This document shows positions 7,239 to 16,885 of a stretch of 52,981 bases of DNA, piece after piece (the stretch's first letter is position 1; every line of letters begins with the position of its first letter). Source of the stretch: a virus. A program made the position numbers and the translations under genes. Location of the stretch: positions 1 through 52,981 of the IMG/VR virus record IMGVR_UViG_3300018080_000230; one strand, written 5' to 3'. The notes beneath the pieces are model-generated. The model saw nothing but the letters and a program-made list of their open reading frames with translations. It was not told the origin of the DNA and did no database searches.

Positions 7239-7708
7239 AGCATAGCCCTCGGTAGATCAAAATAGCAGAACGCATCCCTGGGATCACCGTTCTTCCACCC
7301 CTTCACCCTTACACCCACCCGGACATTTGCCTCAATAGTTTTATAATTCATGAACGGGGGAAATGAGCTTTTAAGCATATTTCTTACTCTGGTATTGTGC
7401 CAGTTAGAAAGCTTGACAGAGATATTCGCTCCGTTCACGCTCTCATTTTCCGTCACCGTATAACTGACAACATTGTTCCCGCCATCTTTAATAAGGTAAT
7501 TGTTTATGTAAAGCTCAAGGGTTTCCGGGATGATATTTGAAATCTCAATATCCAGCTTTTCAAGAACTTCATCGTATACACAGGAAATGTAGTCTGAGGA
7601 TAAAAATAGTATCGCCCCGCCGTACCCCAGGGAGGCTATTGGAACAGACGCAACATCGGGGGCTTCCCCGTATCCATGCTCGACTATTAATAAGGTGGTG
7701 GTTTCCAT
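7235..7708 (-). CDS. Baseplate or tail protein, 157 aa, unknown
   Basis: The start forms TAATG with the upstream stop and the end overlaps the next gene as ATGA, so it is tightly coupled in the baseplate operon. The sequence is mixed alpha/beta, with SLGYGGAILFLSSDYISCVY and a C-terminal GVRVKGWKNGDPRDAFCYFD segment. No family is recognised. Position between a beta-helix protein and the gpI-like protein suggests a baseplate periphery or fibre connector role. Confidence 0.65.
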   Translation of the reverse strand: METTTLLIVEHGYGEAPDVASVPIASLGYGGAILFLSSDYISCVYDEVLEKLDIEISNIIPETLELYINNYLIKDGGNNVVSYTVTENESVNGANISVKLSNWHNTRVRNMLKSSFPPFMNYKTIEANVRVGVRVKGWKNGDPRDAFCYFDLPRAML

Positions 7709-8793
7709 TACGGTGAGTATACCTCTCTCTCAACAATAGCACCGGAATTGAGCAATGTTGTAATAATTAAACCGGCTGGATTCTTGAGATAAAATGTTTT
7801 AAGGAGAGTCCCTTCATAATCATAGAGATATAATTTAAGACGGTTACTGTCACCGGAATCATTTTCCATCTTAAACTTTCCGGCGATACCGGAAGTTATA
7901 AGAGCAAGCGTCTCGGCCACGTTATCTACCCCAAGATAATTCTGAGGCTTTGCTTCCATAATTATATTATCGTTGTTCTTGATAATGCAATTTGCACTGT
8001 CGGCCAATAAATCAAACTTAACAAAATCTCCCGGCCCACTCCACACGTTGTCTTTTACAGTATGGTTAGTAACGCCCTCGGCCACATGCAGAACCGCTTT
8101 TCCAAACTTAACATACCTGGCAACACAGTCCCGAAGACTTACCCAACTATGTTCAGCCATCACGCAATCACAGTCTGGTTCCCCAAAAGAAACATCTCTG
8201 AGACTTAATCCGCTCTGTGCCCGGATTCCAACCTTTGTTGCTGCAATGTTATTAAGACCGATTCCTACTTTATTGAACTCAATAAAGCCTCCCTCGGTCA
8301 ACACACAGTCAACCGTATCTTCGTATGAAACACCGCCAATGCTGCTGTTCACAAGTTTTGAACTTGAGTTAAATTTGAAATAGGCAATGCTCCTATGCGC
8401 CCTGGCCTCAAGTCTGACATTGGCCAAAACAGAGCCTTCTCCAACCTCCACGATCCTGTTTGCGCCGGTCACGCCGGTATTTCCGGTAATTCTGACATGA
8501 GACTGTTTCTGGTCTCCCACACTTCCACCATGTCCGGGATGTCCGATAATCAAAATCCCTTTGGGAAAAGTTACATCTTCCTGGAACTCCTCTGCATCAA
8601 TAACGGGTGGAGGCGTACCCGTTTTAAGGGTCGCCGTCGCTATGTGCAAAATGTCACCGGGACTTAAGCCAGCCGTTATTGCTGCGCCTATCGTGGTATA
8701 GGCATTGGCCCAATCCACGCCCGTACCACCGCCGGTAGCCCCCTTCATAACATAAACATGGCTACCATCAAAATATCTTCCTTCGTATACCAT
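7708..8793 (-). CDS. Right-handed beta-helix tail protein, 361 aa
   Basis: Clear site (AAAAAAGGAGTGAGCA then ATG). The sequence opens with a GATGGGTGVDWANAYTTI pattern often seen at the start of pectate-lyase-like beta helices. About 200 residues of short strands with regularly spaced Val, Ile and Asn follow (SSIGGVSYEDTVDCVLTEGG, NCIIKNNDNIIMEAKP). It may be a tail spike or the shaft of a short fibre. No catalytic residues of a known depolymerase can be named by eye. It sits between the gpJ-like wedge and the gpI-like gene, an unusual slot for a fibre. Confidence 0.65.
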   Translation of the reverse strand: MVYEGRYFDGSHVYVMKGATGGGTGVDWANAYTTIGAAITAGLSPGDILHIATATLKTGTPPPVIDAEEFQEDVTFPKGILIIGHPGHGGSVGDQKQSHVRITGNTGVTGANRIVEVGEGSVLANVRLEARAHRSIAYFKFNSSSKLVNSSIGGVSYEDTVDCVLTEGGFIEFNKVGIGLNNIAATKVGIRAQSGLSLRDVSFGEPDCDCVMAEHSWVSLRDCVARYVKFGKAVLHVAEGVTNHTVKDNVWSGPGDFVKFDLLADSANCIIKNNDNIIMEAKPQNYLGVDNVAETLALITSGIAGKFKMENDSGDSNRLKLYLYDYEGTLLKTFYLKNPAGLIITTLLNSGAIVEREVYSP

Positions 8794-8807
8794 TGCTCAC
8801 TCCTTTT

Positions 8808-10121
8808 TTATAATCCACCAAATTCCACAAGAGAGATATCACTTGCGATCATTGTTAATTTCGGTAATTCATTTTCTGACAAAACAATGTTTGCCGGTGC
8901 GTTCCCATTGATACTGCTTATCCGATAATCATAAACACCACGCAAACCTCCAATAACCTCTTGGAGATCGGTTAGAAGAAGATCAGCCCCGTAATTCCAT
9001 TTGGCATAGCTGTAATAGCTGACCAGGTTTTGCAAAATTCTGGATTTCAAAGATGAATTATAATAACTGCCAGAAAATTCCTCTGTTTTTTCGATCTGAA
9101 CAACGGGCCTGTAATCAATAAAGGTCTGAGCAAATACCCGGATGTCAGTACCAAGCGGAGCTTTTTCTGCAAGATAATCCTCTATGCGTTCAATCAACCA
9201 GGCTGGTGGTATTCCACCAGACTCATCAGAAACAATATAAACATCGACCGAACCCGTACCCCGAACCCTTCCTACCGCCCTGGCCCGGAGAACTCTGTCA
9301 TGCCTGGTAAACTGATTACATGGCGTATATGTCCCATCAAAACAATTTGTTTGCCAGTTAGCATTATTCACCTTGCAATCAAGAACCCCGCCGTCGTTTT
9401 CAAAATTGGCACAAATAATTCTGTCCGATTCAAAAGCCCAGGATTCATGTGCATCCCGAATACCATGCGCTCTTGAAGAAAGCTGCCTCAATGCCCGGCT
9501 TCTGAGCCGTTCATCGGATTCTACAGAAAACCCGCCAACCGCCGGTGACATATTAATAAAACCGTCTATCCCCGCTATCGGATTTATTACCTGGTCGATC
9601 TCCTGTTTTCCATTATCCCCGCCCTCACCGGTTTCCAATGCCCGGATAGGTACGCCGTCAAGAATACGCTTGCCATAAGTAGGAGAATCGGTATCTGTGT
9701 CCAATGGTTGAGGACCGCCCACATTGGCCGATCCTTTAAAAAGTGCAGAAGCAATTGTTTCATAATTCACACCGTTCTTTGCCTGAACTTGATAGCCTAC
9801 CGGAATATTTACATCCGTAGTTAAATAGCTCGCTGCCTCAACCCAAAATCTTAATTGAGTAGTAGATTTTTGCTCGGTCAATCTTTCCGTAGTATAATCC
9901 CCTGCTTTATTATCAAGGTCTGCACCGGTAGCTGTTTGGAGAGAAGAAGCTTTTTCAAGTAGTTTAATCTGAAAATTAACCGTTTCGATTTCCGATCCCG
10001 CACCTTCGAGAATTTGTCTTTGTGGAGTCCCGATACTCCAATCTTTTACGTTTGAGCCGATCCCGATGACCCATTTAATCATGTCACGGACAATCTGCTC
10101 AACGGTCTTATATACGATCAT
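8808..10121 (-). CDS. Baseplate J-like wedge protein, 437 aa
   Basis: The N-terminus (DWSIGTPQRQILEGAGSEIE) and following ATGADLDNKAGDY region match the start of baseplate J/gp47 family proteins. The middle contains DESGGIPPAWLIERIEDYLA and KAPLGTDIRV, equivalent to the C-terminal half of that family where segments 'D.. P.G....V' precede the last strands. Length is usual for the family. Starts by TAATG overlap with the upstream LysM/gp25-like gene. It would form the baseplate wedge that triggers sheath contraction. Confidence 0.85.
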   Translation of the reverse strand: MIVYKTVEQIVRDMIKWVIGIGSNVKDWSIGTPQRQILEGAGSEIETVNFQIKLLEKASSLQTATGADLDNKAGDYTTERLTEQKSTTQLRFWVEAASYLTTDVNIPVGYQVQAKNGVNYETIASALFKGSANVGGPQPLDTDTDSPTYGKRILDGVPIRALETGEGGDNGKQEIDQVINPIAGIDGFINMSPAVGGFSVESDERLRSRALRQLSSRAHGIRDAHESWAFESDRIICANFENDGGVLDCKVNNANWQTNCFDGTYTPCNQFTRHDRVLRARAVGRVRGTGSVDVYIVSDESGGIPPAWLIERIEDYLAEKAPLGTDIRVFAQTFIDYRPVVQIEKTEEFSGSYYNSSLKSRILQNLVSYYSYAKWNYGADLLLTDLQEVIGGLRGVYDYRISSINGNAPANIVLSENELPKLTMIASDISLVEFGGL

Positions 10122-11797
10122 TATACTACCAACTCCTGTTTGATGGTTAAATAATCTTCTTTAAATATAGGCAATATCTCTGCCTGTACCAGAAACGAAT
10201 CGTCCGTTTTTGTCACCTGAACATTTTTTACATTCGCCACCCTGGGCTCGGCTAAAAGTGTTTTTTCAACTTCTACAGCTATAAGTTGCTGATTTTCATT
10301 TTTACCTGTGTGACCTATTAAATTAAGCGCATAGTTTCCGTATTGAGAATACCTCACCAGCGTTCTTAATGCGGTAAGCATTCTAATCTGCAATACCTGG
10401 ATTAGATTATCCAGACCCGACACCGTTTCGTACCGGCCAGTATCATTATTAAAAACCACATCTCCATCTCGAAACAAAAGGCCAGTGCCAAACACCCTAT
10501 CTTTTTCCCATATATCATAAACGTCAAGTTGATTAGCCAGGGTATCTACAGTAATGCTTTGAGTCGGCTTTGTCAATACCTTTAGTAAAGTGCCCGGCGG
10601 GATATTTTGCGGATCGTCTCCTATAACATCCTTATTGGTTTCATAGATAAGTTTCCACATCGAAGGATCGTTATAAATCTGGCTGGAAAGACGCTCCAAT
10701 GAAACACCATCTTCAAGCTCAATTTCTTGCTCTACAGAATACCCCGTACTTACCAAAATAACCTGCTGCTGCAATGGAGTTAATTCCATCTCACCATTTT
10801 CCAACGCAGTGCCTTTGTATGCTGCTTCTATTTCTTCAATATCTCTATCTGTTAAAGCTATTGACGGCGGGTCTTTTTTGTGGGTTATTGATTCATTATT
10901 CTTAATGAGATTTGTTGCGGACTCCATTCTTTTCAATGCGTTTGACGTAGCTGCAAGATACTCAGTCGGCATATTAATAAGGGCTCTCTTAGCCTCAATA
11001 ATTCCATCAAGAATACTCTGAAAACTTTCTGAAAGAGCAAGAAGCGGATTTATAGTAGTAAGATTATCGACCGTCCTGGCCACGTCCGTAATAATATCTC
11101 CTATGCTCGTAATCGGTTGTAAGCTTTTTTTCCAGACACGATCCGCAACAAACATCAACTCATTTCCTATTTCTAATACACCACGGACAGTATCAAGATA
11201 TTTCTGGACACTGTTTACCATATTGAGCCAATTATCCATTGCATCAAACCCACCACCAAGAACACCAAGGATGTCATATACGCTGCTGTTATAATCTGCC
11301 AAAAGACTCATTTCAATAGTATAAACATACTGGTGATTGCGCTGAACATTCATGGCGATCCTGAAATTGTCAATATTAATGTACCAGGCTTTTCCAACTT
11401 TCAGGTTATAAAAAACAGTCTCAAATCTCTTGCCGTCCCTTTTGAGCTTTTTGGAATTTTCATAAATCTTATAAAGAGCCATCACCTGTTCATAGCCATT
11501 AAGAAACCTAAGCCCCAGGTCTACAAACCTTGGCTTAAATCCCATATTGCCAGTAATTGATGCTTTCTGGATTCCGAACCCGAAAGTATTAAGATGAATA
11601 CCACCCAGGGTTTGAACAATGGCATCTGCACTCGGAGTATCCCATGTCCAGGACTCAGGTTTTGTTGCGAAAATAAATCGCTTATAATTTGAGGGCAGAA
11701 CAAGATCACCGCTTTTGTCGGTCGCACCTTTCGGCATATCTGCCAGATCAAGAGGGTTATAGTCTCTTATCTCGATGGCATAAAGGTCTAATAACAT
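10121..11797 (-). CDS. Baseplate protein with LysM and gp25-like domains, 558 aa
   Basis: Three parts are visible. Residues 1-200 resemble contractile-tail baseplate proteins that carry a beta-rich head (FATKPESWTWDTPSADAIVQ). Residues about 355-410 form a LysM-like module (SLERLSSQIYNDPSMWKLIY ... IPPGTLLKVL). Residues about 430-550 look like the gp25/gpW wedge domain (GTGLLFRDGDVVFNNDTGRY, LIQVLQIRMLTALRTLVRYS). In other phages LysM/gp53-type and gp25-type wedges are separate genes, so this appears to be a fusion. The protein would join hub and wedges; LysM here is probably structural rather than peptidoglycan-binding, though that is inference. Confidence 0.75.
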   Translation of the reverse strand: MLLDLYAIEIRDYNPLDLADMPKGATDKSGDLVLPSNYKRFIFATKPESWTWDTPSADAIVQTLGGIHLNTFGFGIQKASITGNMGFKPRFVDLGLRFLNGYEQVMALYKIYENSKKLKRDGKRFETVFYNLKVGKAWYINIDNFRIAMNVQRNHQYVYTIEMSLLADYNSSVYDILGVLGGGFDAMDNWLNMVNSVQKYLDTVRGVLEIGNELMFVADRVWKKSLQPITSIGDIITDVARTVDNLTTINPLLALSESFQSILDGIIEAKRALINMPTEYLAATSNALKRMESATNLIKNNESITHKKDPPSIALTDRDIEEIEAAYKGTALENGEMELTPLQQQVILVSTGYSVEQEIELEDGVSLERLSSQIYNDPSMWKLIYETNKDVIGDDPQNIPPGTLLKVLTKPTQSITVDTLANQLDVYDIWEKDRVFGTGLLFRDGDVVFNNDTGRYETVSGLDNLIQVLQIRMLTALRTLVRYSQYGNYALNLIGHTGKNENQQLIAVEVEKTLLAEPRVANVKNVQVTKTDDSFLVQAEILPIFKEDYLTIKQELVV

Positions 11798-11804
11798 AAT
11801 TGCC

Positions 11805-12215
11805 TCACTCTATTGTACCGGAATTGTTTTGCGTAGCCGTGGTATCTTTGTCCGTCCTTACCGATCCCACAACCGGATTCACACCCGCAGCCAGCGCACC
11901 ACCTTTATCACCTATCCCGGTCACATAGGTTTCAATCGTTCTTCCGGTCGCAGCAACATCAAGGTTTGTTGTAACACCTTTAATCTCAGCATTACTCTTA
12001 AAATGCTGGATAATCGCATCAGCAATATCAAAAGCTCTCTCCCTGCTTGAATCATCCAGGGCTTTTAAAACCCGCTCCTTGTATTCTTCTCCGCTTTCAT
12101 TTGCCGGATCAAAAGGAGCGACGGCCTCAATCCTTTCCTTGTGCGCTTGTTCGGCATCGTAAATTACTTTTGCCAGGCCAGCACTCGCCTCTTTATTTCC
12201 GGGATTCATTGCCAT
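11805..12215 (-). CDS. Baseplate-associated protein, 136 aa, unknown
   Basis: TAATG overlap with the spike gene upstream. Residues 10-85 are alpha-helical and charged (EASAGLAKVIYDAEQAHKER). The C-terminal third is flexible and Gly/Thr-rich (GDKGGALAAGVNPVVGSV). No family is recognised. Its place between spike and LysM/gp25 genes is conserved in many myophages for small baseplate proteins. Confidence 0.65.
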   Translation of the reverse strand: MAMNPGNKEASAGLAKVIYDAEQAHKERIEAVAPFDPANESGEEYKERVLKALDDSSRERAFDIADAIIQHFKSNAEIKGVTTNLDVAATGRTIETYVTGIGDKGGALAAGVNPVVGSVRTDKDTTATQNNSGTIE

Positions 12216-12775
12216 TATACCACCGCCACCTCAAATTTATCAGTTTTATATGTGTCAGGTCTTAAAAACGTCGTTACGAAAGTAGGTAGATGAGTCGGGT
12301 TTACCGGTACTGGTGCTGCCAGGTTTCCAAGACCAAGGGTAGCCGATACCTGGTTGAACCAATCCACAAATTCGCCGGTCGTGAGATAATGGCCATTAAT
12401 CTTGACTCCCTCGCTGGTCATGGAGATCGTATTCCCATGCTTGTCTTCAACCTCGAAATCCCCGTTTGCTTTCATGGTCTGCCTTGTTCCGCTCGGATGC
12501 TCAATTACATAGTCCTGATCTTCCTTGATATTTTCAGGTTTCTGGATCACACCGAAAATAACGGGGCTTGTATAATTATCAAGAAATGTCACGGCCACAA
12601 TGTCATCAACCTTCGGTTTAAGAGCGCAAAAAAGATAGCACTTTTCAATAATATCGTATCCGTTCCACGGCCTGACATCAAACAAATAATTATCGTATAC
12701 TTTAACAATCGTCCCGGATACCATGAGCGGATAATTATTGTACTGCTTGATGTTCTGTATTGATGACTGTAGCAT
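12215..12775 (-). CDS. Tail spike / central puncturing protein (gpV-like), 186 aa
   Basis: Residues 15-85 have the shape of an OB-fold: GTIVKVYDNYLFDVRPWNGY and VAVTFLDNYTSPVIFGVIQ. A short beta-repeat segment follows (PSGTRQTMKANGDFEVEDKH, GNTISMTSEGVKING), as in the triple-stranded spike helix of gpV/gp45-type proteins. Lies directly downstream of the hub gene, the standard order. Expected to sit at the tip of the tail tube and pierce the outer membrane or cell wall. Confidence 0.8.
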   Translation of the reverse strand: MLQSSIQNIKQYNNYPLMVSGTIVKVYDNYLFDVRPWNGYDIIEKCYLFCALKPKVDDIVAVTFLDNYTSPVIFGVIQKPENIKEDQDYVIEHPSGTRQTMKANGDFEVEDKHGNTISMTSEGVKINGHYLTTGEFVDWFNQVSATLGLGNLAAPVPVNPTHLPTFVTTFLRPDTYKTDKFEVAVV

Positions 12776-14259
12776 TATGCAAGTCTCCCGATGAGCCCCA
12801 TGTTCTCCGGTAACTCTTTCGGTTCTCCCCTGAAAACAATTCCTGGAAAACGTGTCAGGTAATTATGCAGTGACATTCCCCTTGTGACCGCCAAAGTTGT
12901 AACCCACTGCTGGCCGAAAGACCACCTTTGATCCACGCCCTCTATGTAATAAACAAAATAGTCGTCATCTTTAAGGTTTCTCCAAAGATATTCACCGATC
13001 CTGATGCGGTCGTTTCCATTTATCAAAATGCTGCCATTATGAAACTCGTCATTATAGTAGTACCAATCTATGATTTCTTTCCTTTTTTTCGTGGCCGTAT
13101 CAATACCGCCGGTCGTACTGTAATCGTTTATGAACTTATCTTTTTCGACCATTATGTTCCGGCTCGTTACCTCAAGCAGCTTTAATCCATATCTATCAAG
13201 CAGCTTGCCGATCACCTTGGTAGGAAAATATGCATGAAGATCGTCTTTTGCATTCATTCCGGGAAATGCGGGGGATACACGAAATCCAGTAAAAGCCTCA
13301 CTATCCGATTTTCCCGTATCTTCCATTATAATATCACTGGATGAAATCATGTGATGGTTATACTTACTATTGTATAATGTACCCTGGGTTATTTTTGAAA
13401 ACGGAACAGGCCGGACGATCAAGAACGATTCTGCCGGATTTCTGAAATCGGAATCAATAAACATTTCATAAAATGGTTTCTCTGCAACCCTTTCCAGGAT
13501 ACTGGTAAGCGTTCCCTGCAATGTCGCAATATCTACCCCCTGGATAGTTTCGCCCGGATACTCGTCAATCTTTTCCGTGTAGTTTATCATATCGCCCATG
13601 AGCCAGTATATACGGCCATTGTCCCTGTTCCATCTAATACCATCGTATAGACCCTGGTATGTGTCCATGATGGCCTCGACCGCTTTCTTGACATTTACCT
13701 TACCCGCTATTCTGGCCTGTAAGTCCGACCGTGAGGCAAGACCCGGAAGGGCAAACGCAGCCCTTATTGATTCTTCTTTTGTGATCGTTTTATTGGTATT
13801 AGCCCAATCAACTTTGATGTTGGATATAAGGGACGCATGATTTTTCTCAAGGATTTTTCCAGCATCGTTTCCGGTAATACTTATCGTGTGCATGACTTTT
13901 CCCCTGGTCTCAATTTTCCTTACTCTCCGCACACGGTTTATAAGACCATGCATGGTGTAATTTCTCATACCACGCCGATCATTTGTAAAAGATATTTCCA
14001 CCAGGTCATTGGACTTGAATGTTTTCAGCCATTCATTTTGATAAATGTCACTTGATGTAAAATTCATTCTATCGCCGGTAAAAATATCATTTTTTTCAAG
14101 AGGAGTAGGGGCAATGCTTAGATCAAAGCTGCCTGGAATAGTACCAATCTTTTTACTCGTACCGACCGATACAACACTGCCGGTAATATCATACATTCTC
14201 TCGTTTGTATGCAGTGTTATCTTCGGAGTTACAACGTCAAATTGATATTTATTTTCCAT
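12775..14259 (-). CDS. Baseplate hub protein (gp27/gpD-like), 494 aa
   Basis: Starts immediately after the tape-measure stop (AAGGAAATAA then ATG). The N-terminal strand pattern (ITGSVVSVGTSKKIGTIPG, FDLSIAPTPLEKND) and a following NDLVEISFTNDRRG barrel are as expected for hub proteins that carry tube-like domains. An NDAGKILEKNHAS segment resembles the 'D-xxK/xL' region of Mu gp44-like hubs. Position between tape measure and spike supports the call. It would link the tail tube with the spike. Confidence 0.75.
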   Translation of the reverse strand: MENKYQFDVVTPKITLHTNERMYDITGSVVSVGTSKKIGTIPGSFDLSIAPTPLEKNDIFTGDRMNFTSSDIYQNEWLKTFKSNDLVEISFTNDRRGMRNYTMHGLINRVRRVRKIETRGKVMHTISITGNDAGKILEKNHASLISNIKVDWANTNKTITKEESIRAAFALPGLASRSDLQARIAGKVNVKKAVEAIMDTYQGLYDGIRWNRDNGRIYWLMGDMINYTEKIDEYPGETIQGVDIATLQGTLTSILERVAEKPFYEMFIDSDFRNPAESFLIVRPVPFSKITQGTLYNSKYNHHMISSSDIIMEDTGKSDSEAFTGFRVSPAFPGMNAKDDLHAYFPTKVIGKLLDRYGLKLLEVTSRNIMVEKDKFINDYSTTGGIDTATKKRKEIIDWYYYNDEFHNGSILINGNDRIRIGEYLWRNLKDDDYFVYYIEGVDQRWSFGQQWVTTLAVTRGMSLHNYLTRFPGIVFRGEPKELPENMGLIGRLA

Positions 14260-16452
14260 TTATTTCCTTGACTGTTCGATCTGCTGGATAGTGGATGTCC
14301 CGCCTTTAAAATACGGCTGCTGCGCTATCCATTCCTGTTCTTCCGGCGTAATGACTGCACCACCGGCACTTTCTTCTTTTGTTACTCGCTCGAATATTTT
14401 CATTGCATCGGCTAATGAACTTTCCGTGGCCTGGATCACAAAAGTATTTCCGCTATTGCGATAAAATACCTGGTGCTTTCCCTCAATACCCGCAGACCTT
14501 TCTCTTATCGTTCTCCATATATCAGTAGGCACTCCCTCAGTCCCGGCCATCCTGGGATCGTATACCAAACCTCGCTCCCCGACCGGTAAAAGCGTTCTGC
14601 GTTTGAGCATTGATTCTATTTCCTCACCGGCTGCAAGTCTTTTTCTCAATACGCTCGGAGCTTGACCCATTCTTAACCAGCTCATTGTTTCTTCCCACCA
14701 TGACGCACCTTCCCCTGGGGCTTCTGCCCTCCCTGTCCGCTCCGCATAACCGATTTCTTTTCTCAACCTGTTCATCTCTTTTTGAAAAAGGGTCTCCCCT
14801 TTAAACTCCCTGGCCTGCCTCGCTGATGGCATTCCTTCTTCCTCACCCAACCACTTATTAATGGTTTTATTAAGCTGAATAACGGCCTGTTCAAGTTTAC
14901 CCATGCCCTTGACGGCCAGCCCCAAGGCCGGTTCTAATACCGTTAATGTTGTCTGTCCCAGAGATGTTGATAAATCCTTAAAACTTTTTACCGCATTATC
15001 CAGGGCAGTGACTTTTCTCTCCTCAAGCTTGGCCTGTTCCTTTTCTTTTTCCGTAGGTGCTGCCATAAGCTTTTGTAACTGCTCATCGGACATGATTTCG
15101 CCGGTCAGGTATTTGTCAACCAAGGTGCTGGCCTGGGTCATAGAAAGACCCATGCCGGAAACAAGCTGCACCATTTGTTCCCGGCTTCCTGTCTCTGTTC
15201 TCGCCCTTTCAAGCATTCTCCTGATATTTTCCGGGTCACTCACGCCCTTTTCAATCTGCATGATTGCCCGTTGATAATCAGCCAGGTTTCCACCCTCAAA
15301 TCCAAGGGAACGTAGCATAAACGCCCTTCTGGTCGAATCCTGGGATGTCATTGCTCCGTGTAGCTGCATTCCGATCCTGGCTGCACGTTCAGGAGACATC
15401 CCCTGGCCGTAAGCTTGCTGTATAGATGCAAGGGCGGTCATCGTACCTGGTGCGCTCGGAGTAACCAGTGTGCGTCCTAAAACATCGGTCGCCATTGCCG
15501 TACCGGACAAAAGACCAAAAATGTCAAATTCACGGCCACCTATCCGGGCTGCACGTCCGGCCTGTAATAGCATGTTGCTAAGTAAATCCTCGGATTCCAT
15601 ACCGGCCATTCTGAACATAGGGGCATATCTGAGCAATTCCCCTTGCTGGAATCCCCGCCTCCATTCAAGGCCGGGTAAAAACTCCATACCGCCACGTCCA
15701 AAGGCTCTGAGACCCTGTTCTGCGTACCTTGCAGCCTCAATCCTGGCCATTGCCGTACCAGCACCCCACCGGCCAATATTATCGCCAATCCGGTCGCTCT
15801 GAACATTAATCCTGGCCATGATGTTGTTAAGCTCGTTAGCCCATCTTGCCCCCTGGATCAACGTTCCTACAATACCACCCGCACCTATCAGGGCTGCGCC
15901 GATCCCTACCGTCCTCATGACCCCGCCTATGGTGGCCATGCCAGCCCCCGCAATCGCTCCCCTTCTGGCCTGGCGTTCATCCTCGGCCTGTCTGCGCTGC
16001 TCTGCCTCGGCTGCTGCTGCCTCCTGGACTTCCCGCCGTCTTTGCTGCATAGTTGTAAGGCGTTCTCGCTCCTCACGGACTCCGACCCGCATTTCCCGGC
16101 CACGCTGGATCACCATGCGGTTTATTTCGGCTTCGGTCGGAGGGGCAAGACCGGCTTCCCGGTGCTGCCGGAAAATATCTGCTGCCATCTGACCCCTGGT
16201 TTCGGGATCAACACCGGCTTTATATGCCTGGGCTGCTTGCTGGCGAATAAACTCTTTTTGTTTTTCGATGGCTTTGTCCATCAAGGATACCTGGCGTTCC
16301 AGATTATCAACAACCTGTTTAGATGCCTTGGTATCTACACTGCTGAGTTTTTCTGCGGATTGAGTTATACGATTGATTTCTTCACGCAAGCGTTCTGCTG
16401 GCATGGTATCAATGTCTAACCCAACTCCTATCTCAACTTTTTTTGCAGCCAT
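14260..16452 (-). CDS. Tape measure protein, 730 aa
   Basis: Long helical protein with coiled coil at residues 15-165 (LEREVSL-like heptads, Glu/Arg/Gln-rich stretch to about 165) and a hydrophobic Gly/Ala helix near 172-200 (GIGAALIGAGGIVGTLIQG). Further helices and a C-terminal region (IKQIEQSRK-type ending) follow. This is the standard tape-measure profile: it sets tail length and may form the DNA channel in the host membrane. The 20-nt overlap with the preceding chaperone-like gene is normal. The length is modest for the family, predicting a tail of roughly 100 nm by the usual 0.15 nm per residue rule. Confidence 0.85.
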   Translation of the reverse strand: MAAKKVEIGVGLDIDTMPAERLREEINRITQSAEKLSSVDTKASKQVVDNLERQVSLMDKAIEKQKEFIRQQAAQAYKAGVDPETRGQMAADIFRQHREAGLAPPTEAEINRMVIQRGREMRVGVREERERLTTMQQRRREVQEAAAAEAEQRRQAEDERQARRGAIAGAGMATIGGVMRTVGIGAALIGAGGIVGTLIQGARWANELNNIMARINVQSDRIGDNIGRWGAGTAMARIEAARYAEQGLRAFGRGGMEFLPGLEWRRGFQQGELLRYAPMFRMAGMESEDLLSNMLLQAGRAARIGGREFDIFGLLSGTAMATDVLGRTLVTPSAPGTMTALASIQQAYGQGMSPERAARIGMQLHGAMTSQDSTRRAFMLRSLGFEGGNLADYQRAIMQIEKGVSDPENIRRMLERARTETGSREQMVQLVSGMGLSMTQASTLVDKYLTGEIMSDEQLQKLMAAPTEKEKEQAKLEERKVTALDNAVKSFKDLSTSLGQTTLTVLEPALGLAVKGMGKLEQAVIQLNKTINKWLGEEEGMPSARQAREFKGETLFQKEMNRLRKEIGYAERTGRAEAPGEGASWWEETMSWLRMGQAPSVLRKRLAAGEEIESMLKRRTLLPVGERGLVYDPRMAGTEGVPTDIWRTIRERSAGIEGKHQVFYRNSGNTFVIQATESSLADAMKIFERVTKEESAGGAVITPEEQEWIAQQPYFKGGTSTIQQIEQSRK

Positions 16453-16885
16453 CCTTTTTCCTCACTTCTTCTTCGGCCTGTTCGATTTCCTCAAGCGTGA
16501 CCTCTTTCGTATGGGCTGGCTCTGGATTTAAAGCCTCAATTTTTTCCGTGGTAAACTTTCCTTCCTCGTCCCGGAACTCCTCATTGTTTTCGGCCAGCTT
16601 GCGTTCCATTTCCTTGCACCAATCTTCTATAAAACCGGGCTCGGATTTTGCTTTTTCGATGAACTTCCTGTTTTCAAGCTCTGCCTCAAGATCAAAATCC
16701 GGGTCTTGTTCCCGGAGTCTTTTGATCTGCCAGGCAATATCGGCATAAAACTCTAACCGAATCTGATCTGGCGTAGCATTTGTGTACCTTGGATCGGTTA
16801 AAGGCAGATTGTATTTCTGCCTATACCAGTAGTGAATAGAATCTGCCTCAAGCTCTCCAAGGCGATCCCACTCACTCTTGTTCAT
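16433..16885 (-). CDS. Tail assembly chaperone-like protein, 150 aa
   Basis: Directly upstream of the tape measure and overlapping the previous gene by 14 nt. The first half is helical with many Trp/Tyr (ADSIHYWYRQKYNLPLTDPR). The second half is acidic and Lys/Glu-rich (EVTLEEIEQAEEEVRKKDG). Position and charge suit the gpGT-type chaperone partner that coats the tape measure. Its frame relative to the previous gene is +1 (equal to -2), so a lambda-type -1 slip would not fuse them. Independent initiation near AAGGAG is the simpler reading. Confidence 0.65.
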   Translation of the reverse strand: MNKSEWDRLGELEADSIHYWYRQKYNLPLTDPRYTNATPDQIRLEFYADIAWQIKRLREQDPDFDLEAELENRKFIEKAKSEPGFIEDWCKEMERKLAENNEEFRDEEGKFTTEKIEALNPEPAHTKEVTLEEIEQAEEEVRKKDGCKKS

